In this document: positions 47,873-62,442 of the stretch, in pieces
How positions within the stretch are numbered: the first letter of the stretch is position 1
How the letters are laid out: each line of letters begins with the position of its first letter
Assembly: GCF_039534975.1 (NCBI RefSeq)
Contig: NZ_BAAAWH010000001.1
Coordinates: 1,860,001 to 1,924,000 of the forward strand
Direction of reading: 5' to 3'
Length of the DNA: 64,000 nucleotides
Origin: Microbacterium terregens
GTDB lineage: Bacteria > Actinomycetota > Actinomycetes > Actinomycetales > Microbacteriaceae
The notes under the pieces: generated by a model
Told to the model about the DNA's origin: nothing
Database searches by the model: none
Seen by the model: only the letters and a program-made list of their open reading frames with translations
Translations under genes and position numbers: made by a program

Positions 47873-48568
47873 TCAGAGGGGAATGAGCCCTAGCCAGAGA
47901 GCTATCGCGATGACGGTCACGCAGCCTACAAGAGTGACGGAGAGGCCCGTGGAATGGTCCGCGATGAACCGTCCGAAGGTCCGGCGCTCACGTCCAGCCG
48001 TTGCACCCGCGTCTTCGCTCTCTGCCGCCATCAGTTCAGCGTCCAGCTCGTCGTCGACCTGCATGCCATCCGTCACGAGGACCCCATCAGTGGCGCGCGG
48101 CCCGTCCTGGCCGTCCGGCGCATCGTGGCCGTCGTCGGCGACGGATGACGCTCGGAGACGACCAATGGCCGGCAACCACCCTTGGCGCTCGAGCTCGACC
48201 GCGAGCCGTCGAGAAAGCCGCTCGACCTCTGCTCGATCTTGACCTGCAATCTCAGCGCTCGCCTCGAAGGCGGACTCCTTCTCGTAGATCCAGCCGCGGA
48301 GCACCCAGTAGGCAGCGGGCGCGCGCCGGTGCATGGACACCTCGATCGAGGTCGGGTCGAGCGGATGCTGCTCCATCGCATCTCGCAGGGCACCGAGGTC
48401 CCGGTGGCTGACCTGATTTCTGCCATCACCAGCCCGCCAGCGGGTGGGCTTGCTGAGCTCCCCCGCCGTGATGTCTCCCGCTCGTCGTTCGAGCTCGCCC
48501 AACGCCGCCCAGACCTCCGCGCCACTTGTCACCTCGACGCGCACAATGATCGTGAATCCCTCGGCCAA
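47873..48568 (-). CDS. hypothetical tail-anchored membrane protein
   Basis: Not recognised. The 231-residue product has a soluble N-terminal region with alternating strands and helices (FTIIVRVEVTSGAEVWAALG; SIEVSMHRRAPAAYWVLRGW; DRAEVERLSRRLAVELERQG), an acidic low-complexity middle (DDGHDAPDGQDGPRATDG and further Asp/Glu) and one C-terminal membrane helix (LSVTLVGCVTVIAIALWLGL, residues about 208-227) after a basic stretch. There is no signal peptide, so the body should stay in the cytoplasm. The start is probably TTG 48568 after a G-rich region; this is uncertain. It is convergent with the hydrolase and divergent from the methyltransferase. Confidence 0.7.
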   Translation of the reverse strand: MAEGFTIIVRVEVTSGAEVWAALGELERRAGDITAGELSKPTRWRAGDGRNQVSHRDLGALRDAMEQHPLDPTSIEVSMHRRAPAAYWVLRGWIYEKESAFEASAEIAGQDRAEVERLSRRLAVELERQGWLPAIGRLRASSVADDGHDAPDGQDGPRATDGVLVTDGMQVDDELDAELMAAESEDAGATAGRERRTFGRFIADHSTGLSVTLVGCVTVIAIALWLGLIPL

Positions 48569-48781
48569 CCGCCACCCCCGCCCATCGACTATCCGGCCCG
48601 TGGCATCCTATGCGACCTTGCAAGCAGCGCGGAGCCGGCGGGTCTGCTTCAGGTGAGTGCTGACGTCGACCCGGACTGCACCGAAGTCAGCGAGCTGACC
48701 TACCACCACGGTGTCGCCGTCACGGAGACCCGTAGCCGCTCGATCCCGCGCGCATTCGAGACGCGGTGCGCAGCGACCGGA

Positions 48782-48787
48782 TAGTGT
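48782..48787 (+). promoter_or_regulatory. -10 element TAGTGT, leaderless-type, for methyltransferase gene
   Basis: TAGTGT is 6 nt before ATG 48794. The preceding gap from 48569 holds no other gene that I can support. Confidence 0.5.
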
Positions 48788-48793
48788 CGCGAC

Positions 48794-49588
48794 ATGGGCG
48801 AACTCCCAGAGCATGTTGCCGTCAATCGCGCGTACTGGGACGCCATGGCCCATGAGTGGGTCGAGGGCGGTGCGCGCGCCTGGACACAGGCCGAGCCCAC
48901 CTGGGGTGTGTGGGGGGTCCCTGAAGGCGAACTCCACCTGCTTCCGGGCGACATGACCGGCATGCGGGCCATCGAACTGGGATGCGGAACGGGCTACGTG
49001 TCGGGGTGGATGGCACGAAGGGGGGCTTCGGTCACAGGGATCGACAACTCAGCCGAGCAACTCCGTACCGCCCGCAGGCTTTCTGAGCAGCATGGTGTGG
49101 CCCTCGAACTGATCCACGGCAACGCGGAGGCAGTCCCCTGCGCCGACAACTCCTTCGACTTCGCGATCAGCGAGTACGGAGCGGCCATCTGGGCGGACCC
49201 TTACGAGTGGATACCCGAAGCCCACCGTCTGCTGCGGCCGGGCGGGATCCTGGTGTTCCTCGGCAATCACGCACTGGTGAGCGTCTGCTCGCCGCTGGAC
49301 GGGTCATACCCGATCGCACGCCGACTCGAGCGGCCATACTTCGGCAGCCATCGCCTGGACTGGCGGGACGCCGTCGATGACCCGGGCGGCATCGAATTCA
49401 CCCTGACGTTCTCGGAGTGGATCAAGCTCTTCCGTGCGACCGGATTCGAGATCCTCGATCTGACCGAGATCCAGGCTCCGGCTGACGCTGTCGGATCGCG
49501 ATCCGGCATCTCCGCAGACTGGGCGCGGGACTTCCCCAGCGAGCACGTCTGGACGCTTCGCCGGCGGGATCGATCCTCGCCGGGTTAG
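48794..49588 (+). CDS. class I SAM-dependent methyltransferase
   Basis: Methyltransferase of 264 aa with a Rossmann-like SAM domain. Motif I is AIELGCGTGYVSGWMARRG near residue 59, the acidic ribose-binding residue is in VTGIDNSAEQL near 79, and motif IV is DFAISEYGAAIWADP near 121. HRLLRPGGILVFLGNHALVS near 144 follows. Methyltransferases of this kind act on small molecules; the target is unknown. ATG 48794 has TAGTGT 6 nt upstream. The stop overlaps the convergent SHOCT gene by 4 nt. Confidence 0.88.
   Translation: MGELPEHVAVNRAYWDAMAHEWVEGGARAWTQAEPTWGVWGVPEGELHLLPGDMTGMRAIELGCGTGYVSGWMARRGASVTGIDNSAEQLRTARRLSEQHGVALELIHGNAEAVPCADNSFDFAISEYGAAIWADPYEWIPEAHRLLRPGGILVFLGNHALVSVCSPLDGSYPIARRLERPYFGSHRLDWRDAVDDPGGIEFTLTFSEWIKLFRATGFEILDLTEIQAPADAVGSRSGISADWARDFPSEHVWTLRRRDRSSPG
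49561..49583. terminator. hairpin at the convergent methyltransferase/SHOCT gene ends
   Basis: CCGGCG (49561-49566) and CGCCGG (49578-49583) pair, and the enclosed GGATCGATCC is itself a palindrome. It lies in the last codons of the methyltransferase gene. There is no T tract, so termination is only likely. Confidence 0.4.
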
Positions 49589-49971
49589 GCGCCGAAGTAC
49601 TGGTTTCCCAGTGCCTTGCTCTTCAGGGCGTCGAATTCGCCCGCACTGATGGTTCCGGCATCCAGCAGGGCCTTGGCCTGGGCGATGTCGGCAGCGGGCG
49701 TACGCGACGACGCCGGACGGTAGTCATCCGCCTCCGGGACGGAACGGTTCCCGGCCGCGCTGCGCTCGGCCATGCCCTTGCCGCGCGCGATCATGTACAC
49801 GAGGGCGGTGAGGAAGGGCACGAAGATCAGGAAGATGATCCACAGAGCCTTGACCCACCCGTTGAGTCGGTGGTCCCGGAACAGGTCGCCGATCACCAGG
49901 AAGACGACGAAGACGTACGCCGTGAAGTAGCAGATCCACAGCAGGAACCAGAAGAAGTCCCCGAAGCCCAT
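49585..49971 (-). CDS. SHOCT domain-containing membrane protein (PLDc_N-like)
   Basis: 128-residue protein. Two N-terminal membrane helices (FFWFLLWICYFTAYVFVVFL, residues 6-25, and ALWIIFLIFVPFLTALVYMI, residues 41-60) resemble the PLDc_N module, and a C-terminal SHOCT motif follows a linker (IAQAKALLDAGTISAGEFDA near 100). The function is unknown; SHOCT is thought to mediate oligomerisation. ATG 49971 has GAGGGGGG upstream. A TAGGCT -10 candidate lies in the loop of the hairpin at 49993-50026. Confidence 0.83.
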   Translation of the reverse strand: MGFGDFFWFLLWICYFTAYVFVVFLVIGDLFRDHRLNGWVKALWIIFLIFVPFLTALVYMIARGKGMAERSAAGNRSVPEADDYRPASSRTPAADIAQAKALLDAGTISAGEFDALKSKALGNQYFGA

Positions 49972-49992
49972 GGCGGTACCCCCCTCAACGAG

Positions 49993-50026
49993 AATGATCG
50001 CGCTCAGCCTAGCGAGCGCGATCATT
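49993..50026 (-). terminator. 13-bp hairpin between pyk and the SHOCT gene
   Basis: AATGATCGCGCTC (49993-50005) and GAGCGCGATCATT (50014-50026) are perfect inverted repeats with an 8-nt loop. It lies 19 nt past the pyk stop and likely terminates pyk. On the minus strand the loop region reads GCTAGGCT, a -10-like box for the SHOCT gene 36 nt further on. Confidence 0.6.
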
Positions 50027-50044
50027 CACGGATACTGGTCCCGG

Positions 50045-51493
50045 TCACTCCCGCGACTGGTAGATCGGAGCCTTTCCGTGGACGGCGTCGCCGATCTTGT
50101 GAATGCGGATGTCGTTGGTCGACCCGATGATTCCGGGAGGGGACCCCGAGATGACCACGACACGGTCGCCCACCTGCGCGAGGTCGTTGGCGAGGAAGTA
50201 GTCATCCACCTGGATGAACATGCGGTCGGTGTGAGCGACGTGCTCGACGAGAGCGGACTGTACGCCCCAGGTCAGGGCCATGCGCCGACGGATCGCCGGG
50301 TCGGGTGTGAAGCCGATCATCGGGATGCGGGGGCGGAGGCGTGACATGCGCCGGGCGGTGTCGCCCGATTCGGTGAAGACGCAGAGGTACTTGGCCTCCA
50401 CGAACTCGGCGACTTCCATCGCTGCCAGCGTGATCGCGCCACCCTGGGTGCGCGGCTTGTTCGTCAGTGGCAGGATCCGCTCCAGGCCGTGGTCCTCGGT
50501 CGAGGCGATGATGCGGGCCATCGTCTCGACCACGACGACCGGGTACTTGCCGACGCTGGTCTCTCCCGAGAGCATCACGGCGTCCGCGCCGTCCAGGACG
50601 GCATTGGCGACGTCGCTCGTCTCGGCACGCGTGGGCACCGGATTCTCGATCATCGACTCGAGCATCTGCGTCGCGACGATGACGGGCTTGGCCATGCGTC
50701 GGCACAGTTCCACGGCGCGCTTCTGCACGATCGGCACCGCCTCCAGGGGAAGCTCCACGCCCAGGTCACCGCGCGCCACCATGATGCCGTCGAACGCGTC
50801 GATGATCTCTTCGAGGTGATCGACCGCCTGCGGCTTCTCGATCTTCGCGATGACGGGGATGCGGCGCCCTTCCTCGGCCATGATCACGTGCACGCGCTGG
50901 ACGTCCTTCGCGCTGCGCACGAACGACAGGGCGATCAGGTCGGCGCCGATGCGCAGACCCCAGCGAAGGTCGTCCTCGTCCTTCTCCGACAGAGCCGGGA
51001 CGTTGACCGCGACGCCGGGCAGGTTGATGCCCTTGTTGTTGGAGACCGGACCGGCCACGATGACCTCGGTCGTCACGACGGTGTCATTCGAGTCGATGAC
51101 CTTGACCTTGACCTTGCCGTCGTCGATCAGCAGGAAATCACCCGGATTGACATCGGCCGGCAGACCCTTGTAGGTCGTGGAGACGAGCTCCTTGGTGCCC
51201 GGAATGTCTTCGGTCGTGATCTTGAAGATGTCACCGACCGCGAGATCGTGCGGCCCGTCGGCGAACTTGCCGAGTCGGATCTTGGGGCCCTGCAGGTCGA
51301 CCAGGATGGCGACGGCCCGACCTGCATCATCGGCCGCCTTGCGCACGTTGGCGAAGTTCGCCTCGTGCACGGTGTAATCACCGTGGCTGAGATTCAAGCG
51401 TGCGACGTCGACGCCCGCATCTATGATCGCTCGCACCTGCTCGTACGTGGAGGTCGCAGGTCCCAAGGTGGCGACGATCTTGGCACGTCTCAT
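50045..51493 (-). CDS. pyk: pyruvate kinase
   Basis: Glycolytic enzyme of 482 aa: phosphoenolpyruvate + ADP to pyruvate + ATP. It starts with the family sequence RRAKIVATLGPATSTYEQV; IDAGVDVARLNLSHGDY follows at about residue 24, the K+/Mg2+-binding MVARGDLGVELPLE near 240, and RAETSDVANAVLDGADAVML near 283. The C-terminal allosteric domain is complete. ATG 51493 is preferred; GTG 51505 is an in-frame alternative. Upstream there is a perfect TTGCCGCGGCAA dyad just after gltD. Confidence 0.96.
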   Translation of the reverse strand: MRRAKIVATLGPATSTYEQVRAIIDAGVDVARLNLSHGDYTVHEANFANVRKAADDAGRAVAILVDLQGPKIRLGKFADGPHDLAVGDIFKITTEDIPGTKELVSTTYKGLPADVNPGDFLLIDDGKVKVKVIDSNDTVVTTEVIVAGPVSNNKGINLPGVAVNVPALSEKDEDDLRWGLRIGADLIALSFVRSAKDVQRVHVIMAEEGRRIPVIAKIEKPQAVDHLEEIIDAFDGIMVARGDLGVELPLEAVPIVQKRAVELCRRMAKPVIVATQMLESMIENPVPTRAETSDVANAVLDGADAVMLSGETSVGKYPVVVVETMARIIASTEDHGLERILPLTNKPRTQGGAITLAAMEVAEFVEAKYLCVFTESGDTARRMSRLRPRIPMIGFTPDPAIRRRMALTWGVQSALVEHVAHTDRMFIQVDDYFLANDLAQVGDRVVVISGSPPGIIGSTNDIRIHKIGDAVHGKAPIYQSRE

Positions 51494-51536
51494 CGGTATT
51501 TTCACTCCGAGTACTTCAGTGGGGGGTCTGGCAGAG

Positions 51537-51548
51537 TTGCCGCGGCAA
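51537..51548. promoter_or_regulatory. 12-bp perfect palindrome TTGCCGCGGCAA upstream of pyk
   Basis: Lies in the 57-nt gap between the gltD stop and the pyk start, 43 nt before ATG 51493. It could be an operator for pyk; a terminator is less likely because the arms are too short. Confidence 0.35.
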
Positions 51549-51550
51549 GC

Positions 51551-57611
<6,061 letters not shown>

Positions 57612-57674
57612 ACCTACCGTCCTCACATCGATGCTCAAGATGGGACGACGTCGGCCCTGAATTACGGCAGCCGG

Positions 57675-57690
57675 TTCACCATGCGGTGAA
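57675..57690. promoter_or_regulatory. palindrome TTCACC-ATGC-GGTGAA upstream of gltB
   Basis: Perfect 6-bp arms with a 4-nt centre, 64 nt before the gltB start in the 82-nt gap after lgt. A candidate operator for nitrogen- or carbon-dependent control of gltBD; no matching regulator is in the window. Confidence 0.4.
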
Positions 57691-57693
57691 ACG

Positions 57694-58671
57694 CTACTTC
57701 GAGGCGACTGTGCTTGTGGCGGTGCCCGGAGCGAGTTCGTCGGCCGGTGGTTCGCTGACGTCGACGAAGTCGCCTTGCGATTGTACAGTGCCCGGAGGCG
57801 ACCATTCGCGGCCGCGGACGTACGGCGACGCCTCCAGCCCCGGATGCCGCTTCTTCTGGAGGAAGAAGATGACCAGACCGAGGACGACACCGATGATCGC
57901 CGCCCAGACGTTGCTGCGCAGCCCGAGGATGATCTCGCTGGGGTCGAGGCGGATCGACTCCCACACGATGCGGCCCGCGCTGTACCAGACGAGGTAGAGG
58001 CCGAACAGCCGGCCCCACTGCAGACGGAATCTGTGGCCGACCCACAGCAGGAACAGCACGCCGAGCGTGTTCCAGATCACCTCGTACAGGAAAGTCGGGT
58101 GAAAGAGGGTGCCGGGCGCCAGACCCGCGGGGAAGGCCGCGTTGTCGCTGTCGATCTCCAGGCCCCAGGGCAGGTCCGTGGGCAGGCCGAACAGCTCCTG
58201 GTTGAACCAGTTGCCGAAGCGTCCCATCGCTTGCGCGAGCAGCAGCCCCGGCGCGAGGGCGTCGGCGAAGGTCCAGAACCGGATGCCGGTCCACCGGCAG
58301 CCGAGCCAGGCTCCGATGGCGCCGCCGATCAGGGCGCCGTAGATCGCGATGCCGCCCTCCCAGATGCGGAAGATCGCCCAGAAGTCCGTGCCCTCGCCGA
58401 AGTAGAACCCGGGATGGGTGAGGACGTGGAAGATCCGCGCTCCGATGATGCCCAGCGGCACCGCGATGAGGCAGATGTCGATCACGACCCAGGGCTCGGC
58501 TCCGCGACGGGTCAGGCGCCAGTTCGTGAGCAGGACGGCGGCGATGATGCCCGCGATGATGCACAGCGCGTAGATGTGGATCCGCAGGGGTCCGATGTCG
58601 AAATAGCTGACCGTCGGGCTGGGGATGCTGGCGAGCACACCGTGGACCGCGCTCGTGGTGGCGAACAACAT
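57694..58671 (-). CDS. lgt: prolipoprotein diacylglyceryl transferase
   Basis: Membrane enzyme (325 aa) that transfers diacylglycerol to the lipobox Cys of prolipoproteins, the first lipidation step. About seven helices; the signature [20 protein letters not shown] is near residue 152, with the conserved [17 protein letters not shown] near 105. The C-terminal ~45 residues are a hydrophilic extension typical of actinobacteria. ATG 58671 is supported by TAGACT 7 nt upstream, whose TAG is also the trpA stop. The lnt gene for the last lipidation step is at 24617. Confidence 0.95.
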   Translation of the reverse strand: MLFATTSAVHGVLASIPSPTVSYFDIGPLRIHIYALCIIAGIIAAVLLTNWRLTRRGAEPWVVIDICLIAVPLGIIGARIFHVLTHPGFYFGEGTDFWAIFRIWEGGIAIYGALIGGAIGAWLGCRWTGIRFWTFADALAPGLLLAQAMGRFGNWFNQELFGLPTDLPWGLEIDSDNAAFPAGLAPGTLFHPTFLYEVIWNTLGVLFLLWVGHRFRLQWGRLFGLYLVWYSAGRIVWESIRLDPSEIILGLRSNVWAAIIGVVLGLVIFFLQKKRHPGLEASPYVRGREWSPPGTVQSQGDFVDVSEPPADELAPGTATSTVASK

Positions 58672-58678
58672 GCGTACG

Positions 58679-58684
58679 AGTCTA
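58679..58684 (-). promoter_or_regulatory. -10 element TAGACT, leaderless-type, for lgt; overlaps trpA stop
   Basis: On the minus strand TAGACT is 7 nt before ATG 58671. Its first three bases are the trpA stop codon, so an internal promoter of the trp-lgt array can begin exactly where trpA ends. Confidence 0.5.
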
Positions 58685-59479
58685 GGCGCGGCGTCGCGTG
58701 CCTGCAGACAGGGCTCGAGCCGTCTCGGCCAGGCCCTCCAGGCCGCCGTCGCGGAGCGCGCGCACGAGCGCCGTGCCGACGATCGCGCCATCGGCATAGG
58801 CGAGCACACCGCTGACCTGCTCGGCCGTGGAGATGCCGACTCCGACGCACGTGCGCAGGGAGGCCGAGCCGCGGACACGAAGCCTCTCCACCAGACGGCG
58901 GGCCGCGGCATCCAGCTGTGCGCGTTCTCCGGTGATGCCCATGGTCGACACTGTGTAGACGAAACCGGTGGATGCCTCGATGATCAGGTCGAGACGCTCA
59001 TCGGTGGACGTCGGTGCGGCCAGGAACACGCGATCCAGACCGGTGCGCTCGCTCGCGGCGATCCAGTCCGCGGCGGCGTCGGGGGTGATGTCCGGCGTGA
59101 TGAGCCCGGCACCGCCCGCGGCCAGGAGATCATCGGCGTAGCGGTCCACGCCGTACTGCATCACCGGGTTCCAGTACGACATCACCAGAACGGGTACGTC
59201 GACGCGGCGAGTGATCTCACGCATCGCGGTGAAGGTGTCCTGCAGGCGGAAGCCTGCCGCCAGAGCGGTCTGGGTCGCCTCTTGGATGACGGTCCCGTCC
59301 ATGACGGGGTCCGAGTACGGGGGGCCGAGCTCGAGCACGTCCACACCGTTCTCGGCGAGAGTGACCGCGGCATCGATGCTGGTCTGCAGGTCGGGGAAGC
59401 CCAGTGGGAGGTACGCGACGAATGCCCCGCGCCCGTCCGCGTGCGCGGCGTCGATCGCGGCCGATACGCGTGAGGTCAC
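58682..59479 (-). CDS. trpA: tryptophan synthase alpha subunit
   Basis: Alpha subunit (265 aa) that cleaves indole-3-glycerol phosphate to indole and glyceraldehyde-3-phosphate. The TIM-barrel catalytic acids are in [19 protein letters not shown] near residue 49-67 (Glu and Asp). The phosphate-binding C-terminal loops are VGVGIST near 214 and [10 protein letters not shown] near 229. The first barrel strand reads [11 protein letters not shown], a variant of the usual YxTAGDP. The GTG start overlaps the trpB stop by 4 nt. Confidence 0.95.
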   Translation of the reverse strand: MTSRVSAAIDAAHADGRGAFVAYLPLGFPDLQTSIDAAVTLAENGVDVLELGPPYSDPVMDGTVIQEATQTALAAGFRLQDTFTAMREITRRVDVPVLVMSYWNPVMQYGVDRYADDLLAAGGAGLITPDITPDAAADWIAASERTGLDRVFLAAPTSTDERLDLIIEASTGFVYTVSTMGITGERAQLDAAARRLVERLRVRGSASLRTCVGVGISTAEQVSGVLAYADGAIVGTALVRALRDGGLEGLAETARALSAGTRRRA

Positions 59480-60747
59480 AGCTTCGTCCCCTCGCCCTTG
59501 GCTTCTTCGGCCGGGGCCGGGGTCGCGACCGGCGGACCCTCCAGCGCCGCATTGGCGTCGTAGAGCTCGAAGTAGCGCGCCGCGGTGTCCATGTCCTTGT
59601 CGCCGCGTCCGGACAGGCAGATCGCGATCACCGCATCGGGGCCGAGCTCACGACCGATGCGGATGGCACCGGCGAGGGCGTGCGCGGACTCGATGGCGGG
59701 AATGATGCCCTCCGTCTCGGACAGCAGCCGCAGGGCCTGCATGGCTTCGTCGTCGGTCGCCGGGATGTACTCGGCGCGTCCGATCGATGCGAGCCAGGCA
59801 TGCTCAGGGCCCACGCCCGGGTAGTCCAGGCCGGCCGAGATCGAGTGGGACTCGATGGTCTGGCCGTCCTCGTCCTGAAGCACGAACGTTCTGGCGCCGT
59901 GCAGGACGCCGGGGCGACCGCGTTCGATGGATGCCGCGTGCCGGGGAGTGTCGATGCCGTCACCGGCTGCTTCCACGCCGTAGAGCGCGACTCCTTCGTC
60001 GTCCAGGAACGCATCGAACATGCCGATGGCGTTGGATCCCCCGCCGACGCAGGCGAAGACGGCGTCCGGAAGACGGCCGATCTCGTCGAGCAGCTGCGCG
60101 CGGGCCTCTTCGCCGATGATCCGCTGGAAGTCCCGGACCATCGCCGGGAACGGGTGCGGGCCCGCGGCGGTTCCGAAGATGTAGTTCGTGGTCTCCACGC
60201 TCGCGACCCAATCGCGGTAGGCGTCGTTGATCGCGTCCTTGAGCGTTCGCGATCCTGTCGTGACCGGAATCACCTCCGCGCCCAGCAGCCGCATACGGGC
60301 GACGTTCAGCGCCTGGCGCTGCGTGTCCACCTCGCCCATGTAGATGGTGCAGTCGAAGCCGAAGAGCGCGGCGGCGGTGGCCGTCGCAACGCCGTGCTGG
60401 CCCGCCCCGGTCTCGGCGATCACCCGCGTCTTGCCGAGGCGCTTGGTCAGCAGCGCCTGGCCGAGCACGTTGTTGATCTTGTGCGAGCCCGTGTGGTTCA
60501 GATCCTCGCGCTTGAGGAAGATCCGCCCCCCGCCGGCGTGTGCGGCGAACCGGGGCACTTCGGTCAGCGCCGACGGCCTTCCGGCGTACGAGTGCAGCAG
60601 GCCGAGCAGCTCGACCTCGAACGCGGGATCGGCCATGGCGTCCTCGTAGACGGCCGTGAGCTCGTCGATCGCGGCGATGAGCGACTCGGGCATGAAGCGC
60701 CCGCCGAACTCACCGAAATAGGGTCCGGGTGCCTCGCGCAGACTCAT
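59476..60747 (-). CDS. trpB: tryptophan synthase beta subunit
   Basis: PLP-dependent beta subunit (423 aa) that joins indole and serine to make tryptophan. The PLP lysine is in [18 protein letters not shown] near residue 89. The phosphate-binding [15 protein letters not shown] is near 233. [12 protein letters not shown] at residues 13-24 is the family start. A 30-residue C-terminal extension ([15 protein letters not shown]) is unusual but harmless in appearance. It overlaps trpA by 4 nt and trpC by 4 nt, forming a tight trpCBA unit. Confidence 0.96.
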   Translation of the reverse strand: MSLREAPGPYFGEFGGRFMPESLIAAIDELTAVYEDAMADPAFEVELLGLLHSYAGRPSALTEVPRFAAHAGGGRIFLKREDLNHTGSHKINNVLGQALLTKRLGKTRVIAETGAGQHGVATATAAALFGFDCTIYMGEVDTQRQALNVARMRLLGAEVIPVTTGSRTLKDAINDAYRDWVASVETTNYIFGTAAGPHPFPAMVRDFQRIIGEEARAQLLDEIGRLPDAVFACVGGGSNAIGMFDAFLDDEGVALYGVEAAGDGIDTPRHAASIERGRPGVLHGARTFVLQDEDGQTIESHSISAGLDYPGVGPEHAWLASIGRAEYIPATDDEAMQALRLLSETEGIIPAIESAHALAGAIRIGRELGPDAVIAICLSGRGDKDMDTAARYFELYDANAALEGPPVATPAPAEEAKGEGTKL

Positions 60748-61520
60748 GATCCAGCCTCCAGGAAAGCAGTCAGGGTGGCGACGGGATCCCCCGTCACCAG
60801 GGCTTCGCCGATGAGCACCACGTCGGCGCCGGCGGCTCGGTAGTGGGCGACGTCCGCCGGCGCCAGCACCGCAGACTCCGCGATCTTGATCGCGTCGGCG
60901 GGGATGCGGTCGGCCAGGCGCCCGAACAGGTCGCGGTCGAGCGCGAATGTCGAGAGGTCGCGTGCGTTCACGCCGATCAGGCGGGCGCCGATATCGGCTG
61001 CTCGAGCGACCTCTTCGGCGGAGTGCGTCTCCACCAGCGGCGTCATGCCGAGCTGGATCGTCAGGGCGTGCAGGCGCTCGAGCACGTCCTGCTCGAGCGC
61101 GGCGACGATCAGCAGCACCAGATCAGCGCCGGATGCCCGCGCCTCGAGCACCTGGTACTCGGTGGCGATGAAGTCCTTGCGCAGCACAGGCAGCGCCACC
61201 GCCGCGTGCACGGCCTCGAGATCGGCGAGGCTGCCCTTGAACCGCCGGCCCTCGGTGAGCACCGAGATCGTGGCCGCACCGCCCTGCTCGTACAGGCGGG
61301 CCTGCAGCGCGGGGTCCGGGATCGTCGCGAGATCGCCGCGCGAGGGGCTGGCTCGCTTGACTTCCGCGATGATCTTCACACGGGGGGCGGGAGCGAGGAA
61401 TGTCAGCGCATCCCGTGCGGCGGGTTGCGCGAGAGCCGCCTGTTCCACGACGGCGAGGGGCCGAGTCGAGGCGCGCGCCTCGGCGTCCTCAACCGCGCCG
61501 GCCGTCAGGTCGGCGAGCAT
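60744..61520 (-). CDS. trpC: indole-3-glycerol-phosphate synthase
   Basis: TIM-barrel enzyme (258 aa) that closes the indole ring from 1-(2-carboxyphenylamino)-deoxyribulose-phosphate. Catalytic residues are in [16 protein letters not shown] near residue 49, [15 protein letters not shown] near 111, [10 protein letters not shown] near 138 and the phosphate site in IAESAVLAP near 214 and [13 protein letters not shown] near 233. ATG 61520 starts with the family sequence [19 protein letters not shown] 61532 is an in-frame alternative. No separate trpE, trpD or trpF is in the window. Confidence 0.93.
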   Translation of the reverse strand: MLADLTAGAVEDAEARASTRPLAVVEQAALAQPAARDALTFLAPAPRVKIIAEVKRASPSRGDLATIPDPALQARLYEQGGAATISVLTEGRRFKGSLADLEAVHAAVALPVLRKDFIATEYQVLEARASGADLVLLIVAALEQDVLERLHALTIQLGMTPLVETHSAEEVARAADIGARLIGVNARDLSTFALDRDLFGRLADRIPADAIKIAESAVLAPADVAHYRAAGADVVLIGEALVTGDPVATLTAFLEAGS

Positions 61521-61555
61521 GCTCCGACTCACGTGCGATTGCTCAGCACGAGTGT

Positions 61556-61786
61556 TCAATGCTCTTTCGGCGTGTACTTCGCGCCGTTGACGCCCCAACC
61601 CGCCTTGGCAAGGGCCCAGCCGACGAGCGCGCCGACGACGAGGAGCCCAGCGGATGCCCACACCAGCCACACCACGTCGAACCAGTAGGCGACCGTGCCG
61701 AGCGAGACCGCCGCGAGCATGATGATGACGGCGGTCCATGCGGCAGGCGAGTGTCCGTGACCGGGGTCGCCGATGGGGTTGCTCAT
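61556..61786 (-). CDS. HGxxPAAW family small membrane protein (DUF6704)
   Basis: 76-residue protein with the family motif HGHSPAAWTAV at residues 10-20 and two membrane helices (VIIMLAAVSLGTVAYWF and LVWASAGLLVVGALVGWAL). The function is unknown; the gene lies between the Trp-associated membrane protein and trpC in many actinobacteria. The start is fixed by GGAGGAAATTCA before the ATG. Confidence 0.9.
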   Translation of the reverse strand: MSNPIGDPGHGHSPAAWTAVIIMLAAVSLGTVAYWFDVVWLVWASAGLLVVGALVGWALAKAGWGVNGAKYTPKEH

Positions 61787-61821
61787 TGAATTTCCTCCGA
61801 GATAGCGCGGGTGCGGCAAGT

Positions 61822-62442
61822 CTAGCGGGGTCCGGCAGTCGGCCCCGCGGTCGGGTCGGCGCCGCGGGACATGTCGTCCCACGAGTCGATGGCGTCGAAC
61901 GGGCGGGATGCCGTTCCTGCAGTGGGCGCGGAGGCGACCGCGTCGGCGTCGTACTTGCGGCCGCTCCTGCTCCACGTGCGGGCGGACACGAGCGTGAAGA
62001 GCCCGGCGGCGAGCAGCACGATGCAGCAGGCCACGGTGAGGCCGGGCCACGCTGTCGCGGTGACGGATGACACCATTTCGGCGACGGCATCCTCACCCGT
62101 GATCCCGGTGGCGGTCGTGACGGTGGAGGCGACGGCACTGATCGGGCTCTGGACGGCGATCAGCGCGCTCAGCCATCCCAGGAGGACGGCGATGGCCACG
62201 GTCAGGGCGCCGAAGACGATCCGAAGCACGAGGCCCACGATCGACAAGGCGGCGCCGAGCGCCAGCACGGCCAGGCTGAGCGGTGTGAGGACGGGCACCG
62301 CCGCCGCGCCGGCGACGGTGAGGGTGTGCTGGGCGCCGTCGTCCAGGGTGGCGACCAGCCACGTCTGCGTGGAGGAGATCACGCCCATCGCACCGACGGC
62401 CAGCGTGGTGAGAACCGCGATGAGGCGCGCGCGCCGGTTCAT
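61822..62442 (-). CDS. Trp biosynthesis-associated membrane protein
   Basis: 206-residue protein with four hydrophobic helices (LIAVLTTLAVGAMGVIS, residues 7-23; LAVLALGAALSIVGLVLRIV; FGALTVAIAVLLGWLSAL; LTVACCIVLLAAGLFTLV) and an acidic/Pro-Thr-rich C-terminal tail. It belongs to the actinobacterial family named from its place in trp clusters (mycobacterial Rv1610). Biochemical function is unknown. The ATG overlaps the hisI stop by 4 nt; in the mycobacterial order trpE lies between these two genes, but here it does not. Confidence 0.88.
   Translation of the reverse strand: MNRRARLIAVLTTLAVGAMGVISSTQTWLVATLDDGAQHTLTVAGAAAVPVLTPLSLAVLALGAALSIVGLVLRIVFGALTVAIAVLLGWLSALIAVQSPISAVASTVTTATGITGEDAVAEMVSSVTATAWPGLTVACCIVLLAAGLFTLVSARTWSRSGRKYDADAVASAPTAGTASRPFDAIDSWDDMSRGADPTAGPTAGPR

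Noticed and set aside
48569..48793. Open frames in the gap between the tail-anchored protein and the methyltransferase
   Set aside because: Products are antisense to flanking genes or low-complexity, with no ribosome binding site; apart from the TAGTGT box I see nothing supportable.
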